Origin: Psychroflexus salarius
Lineage (GTDB): Bacteria > Bacteroidota > Bacteroidia > Flavobacteriales > Flavobacteriaceae
Length of the DNA stretch: 64,000 nt
Direction: 5' to 3'
NCBI RefSeq assembly: GCF_900129035.1
Contig: NZ_FQTW01000004.1
Coordinates: forward strand, 124,001 to 188,000
A program made the position numbers and the translations under genes. Positions 1 through 8,374 of the stretch are shown one piece after another. Position 1 is the first letter of the stretch; each line of letters starts with the position of its first letter. The notes below the pieces were generated by a model. It ran no database searches. It was not told where the DNA came from and saw only the letters and a list, made by a program, of their open reading frames with translations.

Positions 1-251
1 TGTATACGACTAAAGTCGCCTTGAACCGCTTTTGATAAAGTATTAATTGCCAGAGTCTTTGCCAAACCTGGAACACCTTCTAGCAAAATATGTCCTTTAC
101 CTAATAAACCTATTAATAATCGTTCAACCATGTGTTTTTGGCCAACAATAACTTTGTTCATTTCATTCACTAAAAGGCTTACAAAAGCGCTTTCCTCTTT
201 AATCTTTGCATTGATTGCTGCAATGTCCATACTAGAATTCTGGTCTTCCAT
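1..251 (-). CDS. MoxR family AAA+ ATPase (partial, N-terminus only)
   Basis: This is the first 83 or so residues of a gene that leaves the window at base 1. It starts with ATG at 251 and reads in frame to the edge. The visible part has the MoxR-type beginning: an N-terminal helix, then VIVGQ, a helix ending in LLIGLL, and the Walker A region GHILLEGVPGLAKT at about residues 53-66. MoxR ATPases act as chaperone-like ATPases, often next to DUF58 and von Willebrand A proteins; those partners would lie off the left end. The N-terminus is certain as a family call; the exact role is not visible. An internal ATG at 230 is a less likely start. Confidence 0.85.
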   Translation of the reverse strand, partial: MEDQNSSMDIAAINAKIKEESAFVSLLVNEMNKVIVGQKHMVERLLIGLLGKGHILLEGVPGLAKTLAINTLSKAVQGDFSRI

Positions 252-538
252 AATCTAAATTTCTTATATAACTATTAGGTTTACTAATATGTACGCAAAT
301 TGAAAAAATAATTGTACTGCGCTTGTTAATGAGTGGTTAAAAAAATTGATTAAAGAAAAGCTTAAGTGAGTTTTATCAAATCTATTAGGATTATTTAAAA
401 GTTTAGGCTAAAAACTTAAACAAAAACTTATTTAGAAATACTCCAAAGAAAAACAACAAATTATGAATACCCTGCAAATTGCACTTAGGTTAACCAATAC
501 TTTAAGATTAGAAATTATGGTTTTAGCTGTAAATCAGC
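252..538. other. Intergenic region between moxR start and EnvC-like gene end
   Basis: This 287-base stretch is very AT-rich. It should hold the moxR promoter on the minus strand; the nearest candidate is TCAATTTG at 296-303, one base off TAnnTTTG, with no clear -33. No coding frame, strong hairpin or repeat was seen, and no clear terminator follows the EnvC-like gene. Confidence 0.4.
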
Positions 539-1747
539 CTACATTTTATAAATCCAAACTTCAGGATTAAGTTTATTTAAATTTTTAAATAACTGAAAAA
601 ACAAAGTGGTTTTACCAGAAGATGAATTAATACCAACACGACCAATATCTTGGTTTCTAAAAACTTTATCGCCAGGCTCAACAAAAACTTCGGCTAAGTT
701 ATTGTAGACTGAAATATAATCACCATGCCTTATCATCACGGCAATATTAGCACCTGGAATTTTATTAATTTGGCTTACTGTTCCTTCAAAAATAGCCCTA
801 GCATTGCTGTTTACTTCTGTATCAATTCTAACACCATTACTTTCAATCATAGCTGTTTTTACAATCGGATGGCGATGTTTTCCAAAACGCGTAGAAACAA
901 TTCCTGAAACAACTGGCCAAGGTAACTTTCCTTTATTATCTGCAAAATTATCGGCTAAGGCTTTTGCTTCTGGTGTTAATTTAAACCGTGTTGATGATTT
1001 TGAACCGGCAATGGCATTTTCACGAGCTATAGCTTCTTTAATTAAGCGTTCAATTTCTTGATCAATTTTAGCAATTGCTTTTTGCTTGCGTTCAAGTTCA
1101 TTTTGATAATTTTTTTCTTCTAATTTGATTTGCTTAATCAACTGGTCAAGGTTTGTTTTTTTATCAACAAGCTTTGCTTTAGCCTTTCTGTTATCTGCTA
1201 AAATAGCTTCTTTATTTTGACGTTGAGCAAAAAGTTGTTCATTCAATTGTTGAAGCTCAATTGTTTTTTGCTGAATTTCTTCACCTTGTTGTTTGCGGTA
1301 ATTAGCATATTGTTTCATGTACTGCAAGCGTTTATAAGCTTGAAAAAACGATGCAGACGACAATAAAAACATAACGCGGTTTTGTTTATTTTTACTGCGA
1401 TATGACTGTTTAATCATTAAAGCATAATCGTTTTTCAATTGCTCTAAATCAGTTCTAAGGCGGTCAATTTTAAGGGTGTTTTCATCAATATTTTGTGTAA
1501 TTAAATTGGCTTCTTGATTATATACCCGTATCAACTTTTCGGTAGACTTGATTTGCAGCTGTAAGTCTTCAACTTCTTCTAGGAGTGACTTCTCTCGCTC
1601 CTGAGTGGAAATTAATATGCTGTTAATTGAAGCTATTTCTTTTTGAATTTCTTTCCGCCTTGCTTCTAGCTCTGCCTTAGTTTGTGCAACTGTTGAAGTT
1701 ACCGCACTACAAATAATCAAAAATAAGATTGCTCTAAAAAACCTCAT
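539..1747 (-). CDS. EnvC-like coiled-coil protein with degenerate LytM (M23) domain
   Basis: A 402-residue secreted protein: signal peptide (residues 1-21, ending VAQ), a long coiled coil (about 22-250) and a C-terminal LytM/M23-like domain (about 275-402). The usual zinc site is gone. The expected HxxxD is SNGVRID, with Asn where the His should be, and the expected HxH region reads LFFQL. The layout matches EnvC/NlpD proteins, which do not cut peptidoglycan but activate cell-wall amidases at division. Function as a non-catalytic amidase activator is inferred from that family. It is the last gene of the 539-6788 operon and its ATG overlaps the stop of the DUF4292 gene by 4 bases (ATGA). Confidence 0.85.
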   Translation of the reverse strand: MRFFRAILFLIICSAVTSTVAQTKAELEARRKEIQKEIASINSILISTQEREKSLLEEVEDLQLQIKSTEKLIRVYNQEANLITQNIDENTLKIDRLRTDLEQLKNDYALMIKQSYRSKNKQNRVMFLLSSASFFQAYKRLQYMKQYANYRKQQGEEIQQKTIELQQLNEQLFAQRQNKEAILADNRKAKAKLVDKKTNLDQLIKQIKLEEKNYQNELERKQKAIAKIDQEIERLIKEAIARENAIAGSKSSTRFKLTPEAKALADNFADNKGKLPWPVVSGIVSTRFGKHRHPIVKTAMIESNGVRIDTEVNSNARAIFEGTVSQINKIPGANIAVMIRHGDYISVYNNLAEVFVEPGDKVFRNQDIGRVGINSSSGKTTLFFQLFKNLNKLNPEVWIYKM

Positions 1748-2502
1748 AACTCGATTGGTTTGTAATTAGATGGAATTGAAAATGGAAAACGAAGATTTTC
1801 ATTTAAAGTTACTGATTTAAAATCTAAGTCAATATGTATAACTGATTGATTTTCTTTAGCTAAAATACGTAATTCTTCTGGAAAAAATTGTTGGTTAAGC
1901 TTTCTAAATTTATCGTAATTAACTTGTAATGAACGGTTTTGTTTAGCTAAACTCTGTTCTGATAACCTAAATTGTTTTGCATCTAAAACGGCCTTAAACA
2001 CCATTAAGGGTTGAGCTTCAGTTAAACTAACAAAGTTTGGTGCGCTATAATAAAGCGACTTCTTTTTTAAAGGATAAAAGTTGATGCCCAACAATAAATT
2101 TTGCAGTTGTTCAAAATTAATTTCAACACCTAAATACTTTTTAGCAATACTAAAATCACCTTTAAAATAAGTCTTATTAATTTTTTCGTAGAACATAACT
2201 TCTTCAGGTGTCACTAAGACTTTTGCAACAGTGAGCAAACCCATTAATTTTGCACTTAGCCAAATGGTTTTATCTTTTTCTATACGATAAGTGATGTTTA
2301 AAGATTGTGTATCGTCTTCAGAAGCGTAAATAGCTTTAATTTTACCGTTAATTGTTTTGAAATCTGGTTGATTATTTTGGTAGTTTTTTAAAGCCACACG
2401 TTCAGATACAACGTCTTTTTCTTTTGATAGTGACTTAGTAGACTTACAGGATGAAATTAGAAAACAACTGATGATTATTATTAAAACCGATTGATATCTC
2501 AT
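1744..2502 (-). CDS. DUF4292 family lipoprotein
   Basis: A 252-residue predicted lipoprotein. The N-terminus is a hydrophobic stretch followed by a lipobox ISSC at about residues 16-19. The rest resembles DUF4292, a Bacteroidota family predicted to have an open beta-barrel or half-barrel fold like lipoprotein carriers (LolA/LolB type), but no function is established. It sits between a TPR protein and an EnvC-like protein and is coupled to both (2-base gap upstream, 4-base overlap downstream), so an envelope role is likely. The link to lipoprotein carriage is inference only. Confidence 0.75.
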   Translation of the reverse strand: MRYQSVLIIIISCFLISSCKSTKSLSKEKDVVSERVALKNYQNNQPDFKTINGKIKAIYASEDDTQSLNITYRIEKDKTIWLSAKLMGLLTVAKVLVTPEEVMFYEKINKTYFKGDFSIAKKYLGVEINFEQLQNLLLGINFYPLKKKSLYYSAPNFVSLTEAQPLMVFKAVLDAKQFRLSEQSLAKQNRSLQVNYDKFRKLNQQFFPEELRILAKENQSVIHIDLDFKSVTLNENLRFPFSIPSNYKPIEL

Positions 2503-2504
2503 AT

Positions 2505-3848
2505 TTATTTGTTGAGCTGTGATTGATGAAATTTAATTTTTTCGGGTTGGTCTAAGCCTTTATAAATTTTGATGTAAAGCGTATGAAACTTTTGCTGTAA
2601 TACCGATTGACCAACAAGTAAACTAAATCCCATATCTAATTGTTGTAAAGCATTTTTAAGATTGCTTTGTTCATATAATGCGGCAGACTTAGCATAATAA
2701 AAAACAGGTTGTGCAGGAAAAAGCTCTAAAGCTGAATTGGAATAGTTTAAAACTTCAGAAAACGCTCCTAACATTAATCCTAAATTAATCACTTCTTTAT
2801 ATAACTTAAAATCTTGAGGCTTATTGTCTAAAGCTTGTTTAAAGTAGTCATAGGCTTTTTGGGGATTTTTGGTCTTATAAAATTGGGCTAATTCAGCTTT
2901 ACTAGCGCTTTGTTCTTCAGTTGAAATCGCCGAATTTAAAACTTCTAACAGGTCTTGCTGCAAGTCTTGATCTTGGGCTGTAAATGTTTTATAAGCTTTA
3001 ATGACTTCTAACTTTTTTGCTTCAGTTAAGCGCCTGCTTTGCACCACGTTTTTAGTGGCTTTTTTAGCCTTCTTAGGATGATTTAAGACCATATAAGCTT
3101 TTGCTAAATAGGCATCGACTTGGTCTGAATAGCTGATATTTTGTTTAGCTTGAAGAGCAATATTAATAATATTTTTATAATCTTTTTTAACTGAAAATAA
3201 CTCTAATAAAGCTAAATAAGGACTTGTATCTGTTGTATTTGTTTTAAGTCGATTTGAAAAATAAGCTTCTCCTTCTTGAAACATTGATGTAGACATGTAA
3301 ATATTTAAACGCATTTGGTCACGATAATCTGAATAACCTAAAATTTGTTCAATTTGTCTTAAAACCTCTAATGCTTTTTGAGGCTGCTGATTCAGCAAAT
3401 ACAAATTAGCAAGCTCTTGCTTAAAACTGAAGTCAGTTTCACTTAAAATCAATGCTTGTTCAATGGCTTTTTCGATTGATTTTTGTTCTAAATACAAATC
3501 AAATAACTGTCTTCTTATTAATTTTTTATTGTCTTCACTAGCTAATTTTTGTGCCTTTTGGTAGGCAGACTGAGCTGATTTGAAATTTTTGAGTTGTTGG
3601 TGATTCTTGCCTAATAAATTGTAGACAGCCATTTGCGTGCTGTCTATCATTTTACATTGTTGAAGTGCTTCAATAGCTTTTGAAGGATTGTTGATTGCCG
3701 TTTGTGCGATTGCTTTAAAAAACAGTTCTTGAAATTCGTCTGTTACATTGCCCAAATCATCGGTTGCTGGCTCTAAAGCCATGCTAGGGTTTTGTGCCTG
3801 TAGCGCAAAACCCCAAATACAAAACATGACAATGTAAAACTGTTTCAT
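2505..3848 (-). CDS. Secreted tetratricopeptide-repeat protein
   Basis: A 447-residue protein with a signal peptide (about residues 1-18, ending LQAQ) and many helical TPR units. Recognisable TPR positions include the block near residues 55-100 (AVYNLLGKNHQQLKNFKSA) and another near 330-400. TPR proteins are scaffolds for protein complexes; the partner is unknown. It is co-transcribed with the nucleotidyltransferase upstream (5-base gap) and the DUF4292 lipoprotein downstream (2-base gap), pointing to periplasmic or outer-membrane assembly. No catalytic motif is visible. Confidence 0.8.
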   Translation of the reverse strand: MKQFYIVMFCIWGFALQAQNPSMALEPATDDLGNVTDEFQELFFKAIAQTAINNPSKAIEALQQCKMIDSTQMAVYNLLGKNHQQLKNFKSAQSAYQKAQKLASEDNKKLIRRQLFDLYLEQKSIEKAIEQALILSETDFSFKQELANLYLLNQQPQKALEVLRQIEQILGYSDYRDQMRLNIYMSTSMFQEGEAYFSNRLKTNTTDTSPYLALLELFSVKKDYKNIINIALQAKQNISYSDQVDAYLAKAYMVLNHPKKAKKATKNVVQSRRLTEAKKLEVIKAYKTFTAQDQDLQQDLLEVLNSAISTEEQSASKAELAQFYKTKNPQKAYDYFKQALDNKPQDFKLYKEVINLGLMLGAFSEVLNYSNSALELFPAQPVFYYAKSAALYEQSNLKNALQQLDMGFSLLVGQSVLQQKFHTLYIKIYKGLDQPEKIKFHQSQLNK

Positions 3849-3853
3849 CTTTA

Positions 3854-4867
3854 CTAGTCTAAAACTGAATAATCACCAATACTAATTGATGTAAACTCAC
3901 CATTAAATTTAGCATGATTGCCAATCATGGCGTTATCTAAAGCAGCATTCTTAATATGTGAATGTTCTTGAATAAGCGAATTTTTAATCTTAGAATCTTC
4001 AACAACACTATGATTTCCGATCGATACATTTGGGCCTATTTTAGCATTTTTAAGAACTACATTTTCGCCTATAAAACAAGGGTCGATAATTTCAGCATTT
4101 TCAAGAGTTACATTTTTAGAAATCAGTTGTTCTTTTCCCTCTTTTTGAATAAAATTCAACATACGTGAATTCGTATCGACAGTTACAGTTTTGTTACCAC
4201 AATCCATCCATTCATTTACTTTTCCAGGCTTAAAGCTTGCACCATCAGCTCTCATTTTATCAATACCATCATTAATTTGATATTCGCCACCGCGCATCAT
4301 ATTTTGTGCAATCACTTCTTCAAGTTTTGACTTCAACACGGCAACATCTTTAAAATAATAAATGCCAATAACAGCTAAGTCAGAAACGAATTCACTTGGC
4401 TTTTCAACAAGTTCTGTAATTTCATGATCTTGATTGAGTTTTACAACACCGTAGGCACTAGGATTTTCAACTTGTTTTACCCACATCACAGCGTCTGCAG
4501 ATTTATCTAAATTAAAATCAGCCTTAAATAAAGTATCTGCATAAGCGACAACTGCTGGACCTTGAAGAGAATCTTTTGCACACATGATAGCATGACCAGT
4601 GCCAAGCGGCTGGTCTTGATAATAAATACTTGGTTTGGCATTTAAATTTTTGGCGACTTCAGTCAATTTTTCTTCGATCGCTTGGCCAAAATCTTCAGAA
4701 ATAATAAAGGCAACCTCATCTATAGTTTCGTCTAAAACACCAGCAATATCTTCGACTAATCGCTGAACAATAGGTTTGCCAGCAATTGGTATTAATGGTT
4801 TAGGGACTGTTAAAGTGTGCGGTCTAAGACGTGAGCCACGACCAGCCATTGGTACAATTATTTTCAT
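3854..4867 (-). CDS. Sugar-phosphate nucleotidyltransferase
   Basis: A 337-residue enzyme expected to join a sugar-1-phosphate to a nucleoside triphosphate, making an activated sugar for surface polysaccharides. The N-terminal domain begins with IIVPMAGRGSRLRPHT and VPKPLIPIAGKPI, the pyrophosphorylase nucleotide-binding signature, followed by PLGTGHAI and the metal-binding AYADTLF region. From about residue 245 a left-handed beta-helix is seen as repeated hexapeptide-like units (IGENVVLKNAKIGPNVSIGNH). The layout resembles RmlA, ManC-like and GlmU-like enzymes, but the substrate cannot be read from sequence. It sits between dut and a TPR gene, downstream of a flippase. Confidence 0.85.
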   Translation of the reverse strand: MKIIVPMAGRGSRLRPHTLTVPKPLIPIAGKPIVQRLVEDIAGVLDETIDEVAFIISEDFGQAIEEKLTEVAKNLNAKPSIYYQDQPLGTGHAIMCAKDSLQGPAVVAYADTLFKADFNLDKSADAVMWVKQVENPSAYGVVKLNQDHEITELVEKPSEFVSDLAVIGIYYFKDVAVLKSKLEEVIAQNMMRGGEYQINDGIDKMRADGASFKPGKVNEWMDCGNKTVTVDTNSRMLNFIQKEGKEQLISKNVTLENAEIIDPCFIGENVVLKNAKIGPNVSIGNHSVVEDSKIKNSLIQEHSHIKNAALDNAMIGNHAKFNGEFTSISIGDYSVLD

Positions 4868-4887
4868 AAGTTTAGTATATGTTAGTT

Positions 4888-5322
4888 TTAGTTAATTCCG
4901 GTACTTCCAAAACCACCGTGACCACGAGTGGTTTCATTTAATGTTTCAACTTCAAGAAACTTAGCTTGCTCAACCTGTGCGAATACAAGCTGTGCGATAC
5001 GATCGCCATCTTGAATGGTAAAGACTTCATTAGATAAGTTAACCAATATAACGCCAATTTCGCCACGGTAATCTGCATCTATTGTGCCTGGGGAATTTAA
5101 AACCGTAATGCCTTTTTTTAAGGCTAAACCACTTCTGGGGCGAACTTGTGCTTCGTAACAAGGAGGCAAAGCTATAAACAAGCCAGTTTTAATTAATGCG
5201 CGCTCTAAAGGCTTCAACTGTATGGATTGATCTAAATTAGCTCGCAAATCAACACCAGCTGATTGCTCGGTTTCATAAATTGGCAATTGATGTTTAGAAG
5301 TGTTTTTTATGGTAACTTTCAT
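4888..5322 (-). CDS. dut: dUTP diphosphatase
   Basis: A 144-residue trimeric-type dUTPase that converts dUTP to dUMP and pyrophosphate, keeping uracil out of DNA and feeding dTMP synthesis. All five motifs are present: [33 protein letters not shown] and the C-terminal [10 protein letters not shown] that closes over the active site. The length is typical. It lies 5 bases after the flippase gene and 20 bases before the nucleotidyltransferase in the same operon. Confidence 0.97.
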   Translation of the reverse strand: MKVTIKNTSKHQLPIYETEQSAGVDLRANLDQSIQLKPLERALIKTGLFIALPPCYEAQVRPRSGLALKKGITVLNSPGTIDADYRGEIGVILVNLSNEVFTIQDGDRIAQLVFAQVEQAKFLEVETLNETTRGHGGFGSTGIN

Positions 5323-5327
5323 CCTGA

Positions 5328-6788
5328 CTAATTTTGTAACATATGTTTAATTTCATCTTTTTCATTTAAGTAAATTAATGTGATATAGCCTAATAAACTT
5401 AAAATACCGAAGATATAATTTTCTGGCATGACATAAAACGATATCACGCTAATTACAACTGAAACACAAAAATATAAGCTGATGCGTTTTAATTGAAATG
5501 GAATTGGATAATATTTTCGGGAATAAAGGTATGAAATTAACATCATTGAAAAATAGGCTGCTAAAGTTGCAATAGCAGAACCCATGTAGCCAATATAAGG
5601 AATTAAGCTGAAGTTAACAGCAAGCGTTATAATTGCGCCTACGGTTGAAATATATGCCCCAAATTTAGTTCGATCAGTTACTTTATACCAAACCGAAAGG
5701 TTATGATATATACCTAAACAAAAGTTGGCTACAAGTAAAATTGGGACTATAGCCAAAGCTTCATAATAGCTTTCTTTTTGAAGAATAATTGATTTAATAG
5801 GGTTAATAAATACAACAACTCCAATTAAAATCAGGGCTCCAAAAATCACAAAATACTTGGTAATTGTGGCATAAGCCACTTCGGGTTGTTTACTTTTAGA
5901 ATGGCTGAAAAAAAATGGCTCTATTCCTAATCGAAAGGCGGTAACATAAAGCATCATAAATACAGCAATTTTATAACATGCGGAATAGGCGCCGATAATT
6001 TCTTTAGGATTGTCTTCAGGCAATAAATAGTTCAATAAAATTCGGTCGAATACCTCATTAACCGAAAAAGCTAAACCAGCAACTAAAATAGGCCAAGAGT
6101 AGTTTAGCATTTGCTTTAAAAGCTTCGTGTTAAGGCTAAATTTAAGCTTAAAATAAAACGGCAAGACAAAGACTAAAGATGATAAACTTGCAATTAGATT
6201 AGCGATAAATACATAACTGATTTGAAAATCATCAACATAAATCGCTTCTAAAAATTCAAATTTTGAGTGTAATTGAACTAACCAAGCTAAGAAAAAAAAA
6301 TTGAGCAAGAAGTTGATACTAACATTAGTCACTTTAATAACTGCAAATTTTACAGGCTTTTTATTAGCGCGCATATAAGCGAACGGAATAACAACTAGAA
6401 CATCTAAAATTAATATACCTATAACATAAGCCAAATAATCAGCTTTAATATCAAGAAATTGACTTATAGAATTTAGATTTAAAAAGGCCAATGCCAAAAA
6501 AATAACACTTGTAATGATGAGCGACCAAGTTGAAGTATTGACAACATCGTTTTGTTTGGATTTTGGTTGGTTACTATAAAACCTAAAAAAAGCGGTTTCC
6601 ATACCATAAGTTAGTAGTACATTAAAAATAACAAAATAGGCAAAAACCACTGAAAGTTCGCCATATAATTCACGATCATCAAAATACTTGGTATGGACAA
6701 TAACCAACAAAAAACTAATCATTCGTGGTAGAACTGTCGCTAAACCATAAATAAAAGTTTGTTTAAAAAGTGATTTATATGCTGACAA
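5328..6788 (-). CDS. Polysaccharide flippase, MATE/MOP superfamily
   Basis: A 486-residue membrane protein with about 14 hydrophobic segments, typical of Wzx-like flippases that turn lipid-linked oligosaccharides across the inner membrane. The N-terminus ([20 protein letters not shown]) matches the usual first helix of this family. It is the first gene of the operon down to 539 and is followed by dut with a 5-base gap. The start codon is TTG at 6788: no ATG is nearby, and a TAnnTTTG box at 6809-6816 leaves a leader of under 20 bases. The lipid substrate is not known. Confidence 0.87.
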   Translation of the reverse strand: MSAYKSLFKQTFIYGLATVLPRMISFLLVIVHTKYFDDRELYGELSVVFAYFVIFNVLLTYGMETAFFRFYSNQPKSKQNDVVNTSTWSLIITSVIFLALAFLNLNSISQFLDIKADYLAYVIGILILDVLVVIPFAYMRANKKPVKFAVIKVTNVSINFLLNFFFLAWLVQLHSKFEFLEAIYVDDFQISYVFIANLIASLSSLVFVLPFYFKLKFSLNTKLLKQMLNYSWPILVAGLAFSVNEVFDRILLNYLLPEDNPKEIIGAYSACYKIAVFMMLYVTAFRLGIEPFFFSHSKSKQPEVAYATITKYFVIFGALILIGVVVFINPIKSIILQKESYYEALAIVPILLVANFCLGIYHNLSVWYKVTDRTKFGAYISTVGAIITLAVNFSLIPYIGYMGSAIATLAAYFSMMLISYLYSRKYYPIPFQLKRISLYFCVSVVISVISFYVMPENYIFGILSLLGYITLIYLNEKDEIKHMLQN

Positions 6789-6808
6789 GTTGATTTTGTA
6801 TTGAATCT

Positions 6809-6816
6809 CAAATGTA
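6809..6816 (-). promoter_or_regulatory. Predicted -7 box (TACATTTG) for the flippase operon
   Basis: On the minus strand this reads TACATTTG, an exact match to the Bacteroidota -7 consensus TAnnTTTG. It lies about 20 bases upstream of the TTG start at 6788. No clear TTG -33 element is seen at the usual distance, so this rests on the -7 match and position alone. Confidence 0.5.
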
Positions 6817-6837
6817 TTAAAATTAAAGTTAACGCAT

Positions 6838-6874
6838 AAAAAAACTGCTTGAATGAATCAAGCAGTTTTTTTTA
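6838..6874 (-). terminator. Rho-independent terminator after the DUF5689 gene
   Basis: A 9-bp perfect stem, ACTGCTTGA (6844-6852) with TCAAGCAGT (6858-6866), a 5-base loop and A/T tracts on both sides. It lies 20 bases past the stop of the DUF5689 gene on the minus strand and just upstream of the flippase promoter, so it separates the two transcription units. The sequence is nearly symmetric, so it could work in both directions. Confidence 0.85.
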
Positions 6875-6893
6875 TTAAGTTGATAGATAGATA

Positions 6894-8357
6894 TTACTCT
6901 ACGTTAACCATAATTTCGTCTAATTCATAAGTACCATCAGCACCTGTACTACCACTACCAATGTATTTAAATGCAAAATGGCCGTTCGCTTCAAAGCATG
7001 ACATATCTACAACACCAGACTCAACCCAATTGGCGAAGTATTCATCATCGCTAACAATGACAGCGTCATCAATTAAGCCCCAATCTGCCGTTGCGATTCC
7101 AGCTTCAGTACCATCCCAATTTGTAGAATATAATAACTGTAAATTACTATCATCAGAGAAACTATTAGATGTTTTAAACTCTAAAGTGACTTTAGAGTTT
7201 GATTCTATATCAACTTCAGGAGAGATTAACCATGCTACACTACTATCATCACCAGATTGAAATGAGCCTATTCGTGCAGAAGTTCCTAAAGAAGCATTTG
7301 TACCACCTGCGGAGTAAGTTTCCCAAGTCACAGAACCAGCTTCGATATAATTAGTCCAACCAGCAACATTTACAGGACCTGTTCCTTCACCTTCAAAATC
7401 AAGATTAATCAATTCATTAGCAGCAGCCGTTGTTGTACCGCAAGAATAAACTAATGGGTCACAACGCTCTCCATTCATATCAATAAAATTAGGTGAAGGC
7501 ATATAAAACGTATATTTATCAGCTTCAAAAGTACGTGTCAATACACCCATTGCACTACCTGAACCCTGTGGGATTGAAAGCGCTTTAAAATCAGCAAATG
7601 TTGAAGTACTCAAAATAATTTGACTACCATTTTCACAGCTTTCCAAGATACGCTCACCGTCAAACTCGTCATTATCTTCACTAGCATAAGAAATTGAATT
7701 AACAACGTTATCACCTTCAAAAGTCATATATTCTCTTAAAAACTGAACATTATCAAACACAACTGCTGTGTTTAACAAGTCTGGTGTAAGATTTCCTGGG
7801 TTAACTAAAGTAGGTGTGATTTCAGCAACTTCGGAGCTTCTAATAACATAATCATCAAAAAACGATTCTCCTATTTGACCAATCTGACCTCCATCATTGA
7901 AGCCTAACTCTGGGACTCCATAATCACCGCTTGCAATATCGTTGGGATTATCAACATCTTGACCAACAGAAAGACCATCTAGTTTGATGTAGACTTTTTG
8001 GCCAACTTCAAATAACGTAAATAAAGGTGCTTTATTCACTTGAATTGAAAACCCAACTGTAGGATTTTCAGGTTTATCTTGGATTACTATTTCTTTGTAA
8101 AAATTTCCGCCATTATCTGAAGACACCACATAACCTACTGCATAGTTATTTGTGCCTTGAAAAGTATAAAGTTCATAATTGTTTTGAATCAACTCTGCAT
8201 AAACAGTAGAAAGTTCTACTATATCACCATTTATTTCAGGCTCTACTGCCGAAAAAGTAATATCAGCATAATCGTCTTCACCTACACAAGAAGTGAATAA
8301 TGTGGCTGTTGCAATAAACAACAGGCTTAATACGTGGTTAAATTTTAGCGTTTTCAT
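6894..8357 (-). CDS. DUF5689 lipoprotein with C-terminal jelly-roll-like domain
   Basis: A predicted surface or periplasmic lipoprotein of 487 residues from ATG 8357 (a TTG three codons upstream is possible but less likely). The lipobox is FTSC near residue 24. An N-terminal DUF5689 domain follows (about 45-290), with the OB-fold-like block NYAVGYVVSSDNGG near residue 70 and VGQKVYIKLDGL. From about 310 comes a beta-sandwich of the cleaved-adhesin or choice-of-anchor J kind (ELINLDFEGEG). It starts 17 bases after the TonB receptor gene ends, so the two are an operon and the lipoprotein is probably the receptor's surface partner. Ligand unknown. Confidence 0.75.
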   Translation of the reverse strand: MKTLKFNHVLSLLFIATATLFTSCVGEDDYADITFSAVEPEINGDIVELSTVYAELIQNNYELYTFQGTNNYAVGYVVSSDNGGNFYKEIVIQDKPENPTVGFSIQVNKAPLFTLFEVGQKVYIKLDGLSVGQDVDNPNDIASGDYGVPELGFNDGGQIGQIGESFFDDYVIRSSEVAEITPTLVNPGNLTPDLLNTAVVFDNVQFLREYMTFEGDNVVNSISYASEDNDEFDGERILESCENGSQIILSTSTFADFKALSIPQGSGSAMGVLTRTFEADKYTFYMPSPNFIDMNGERCDPLVYSCGTTTAAANELINLDFEGEGTGPVNVAGWTNYIEAGSVTWETYSAGGTNASLGTSARIGSFQSGDDSSVAWLISPEVDIESNSKVTLEFKTSNSFSDDSNLQLLYSTNWDGTEAGIATADWGLIDDAVIVSDDEYFANWVESGVVDMSCFEANGHFAFKYIGSGSTGADGTYELDEIMVNVE

Positions 8358-8374
8358 TATAATCAATTTATTTT

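Noticed and set aside
6838-6874. Inverted repeat as a regulator binding site for the flippase promoter
   Set aside because: The stem with flanking A/T runs right after a stop codon is better explained as a terminator.
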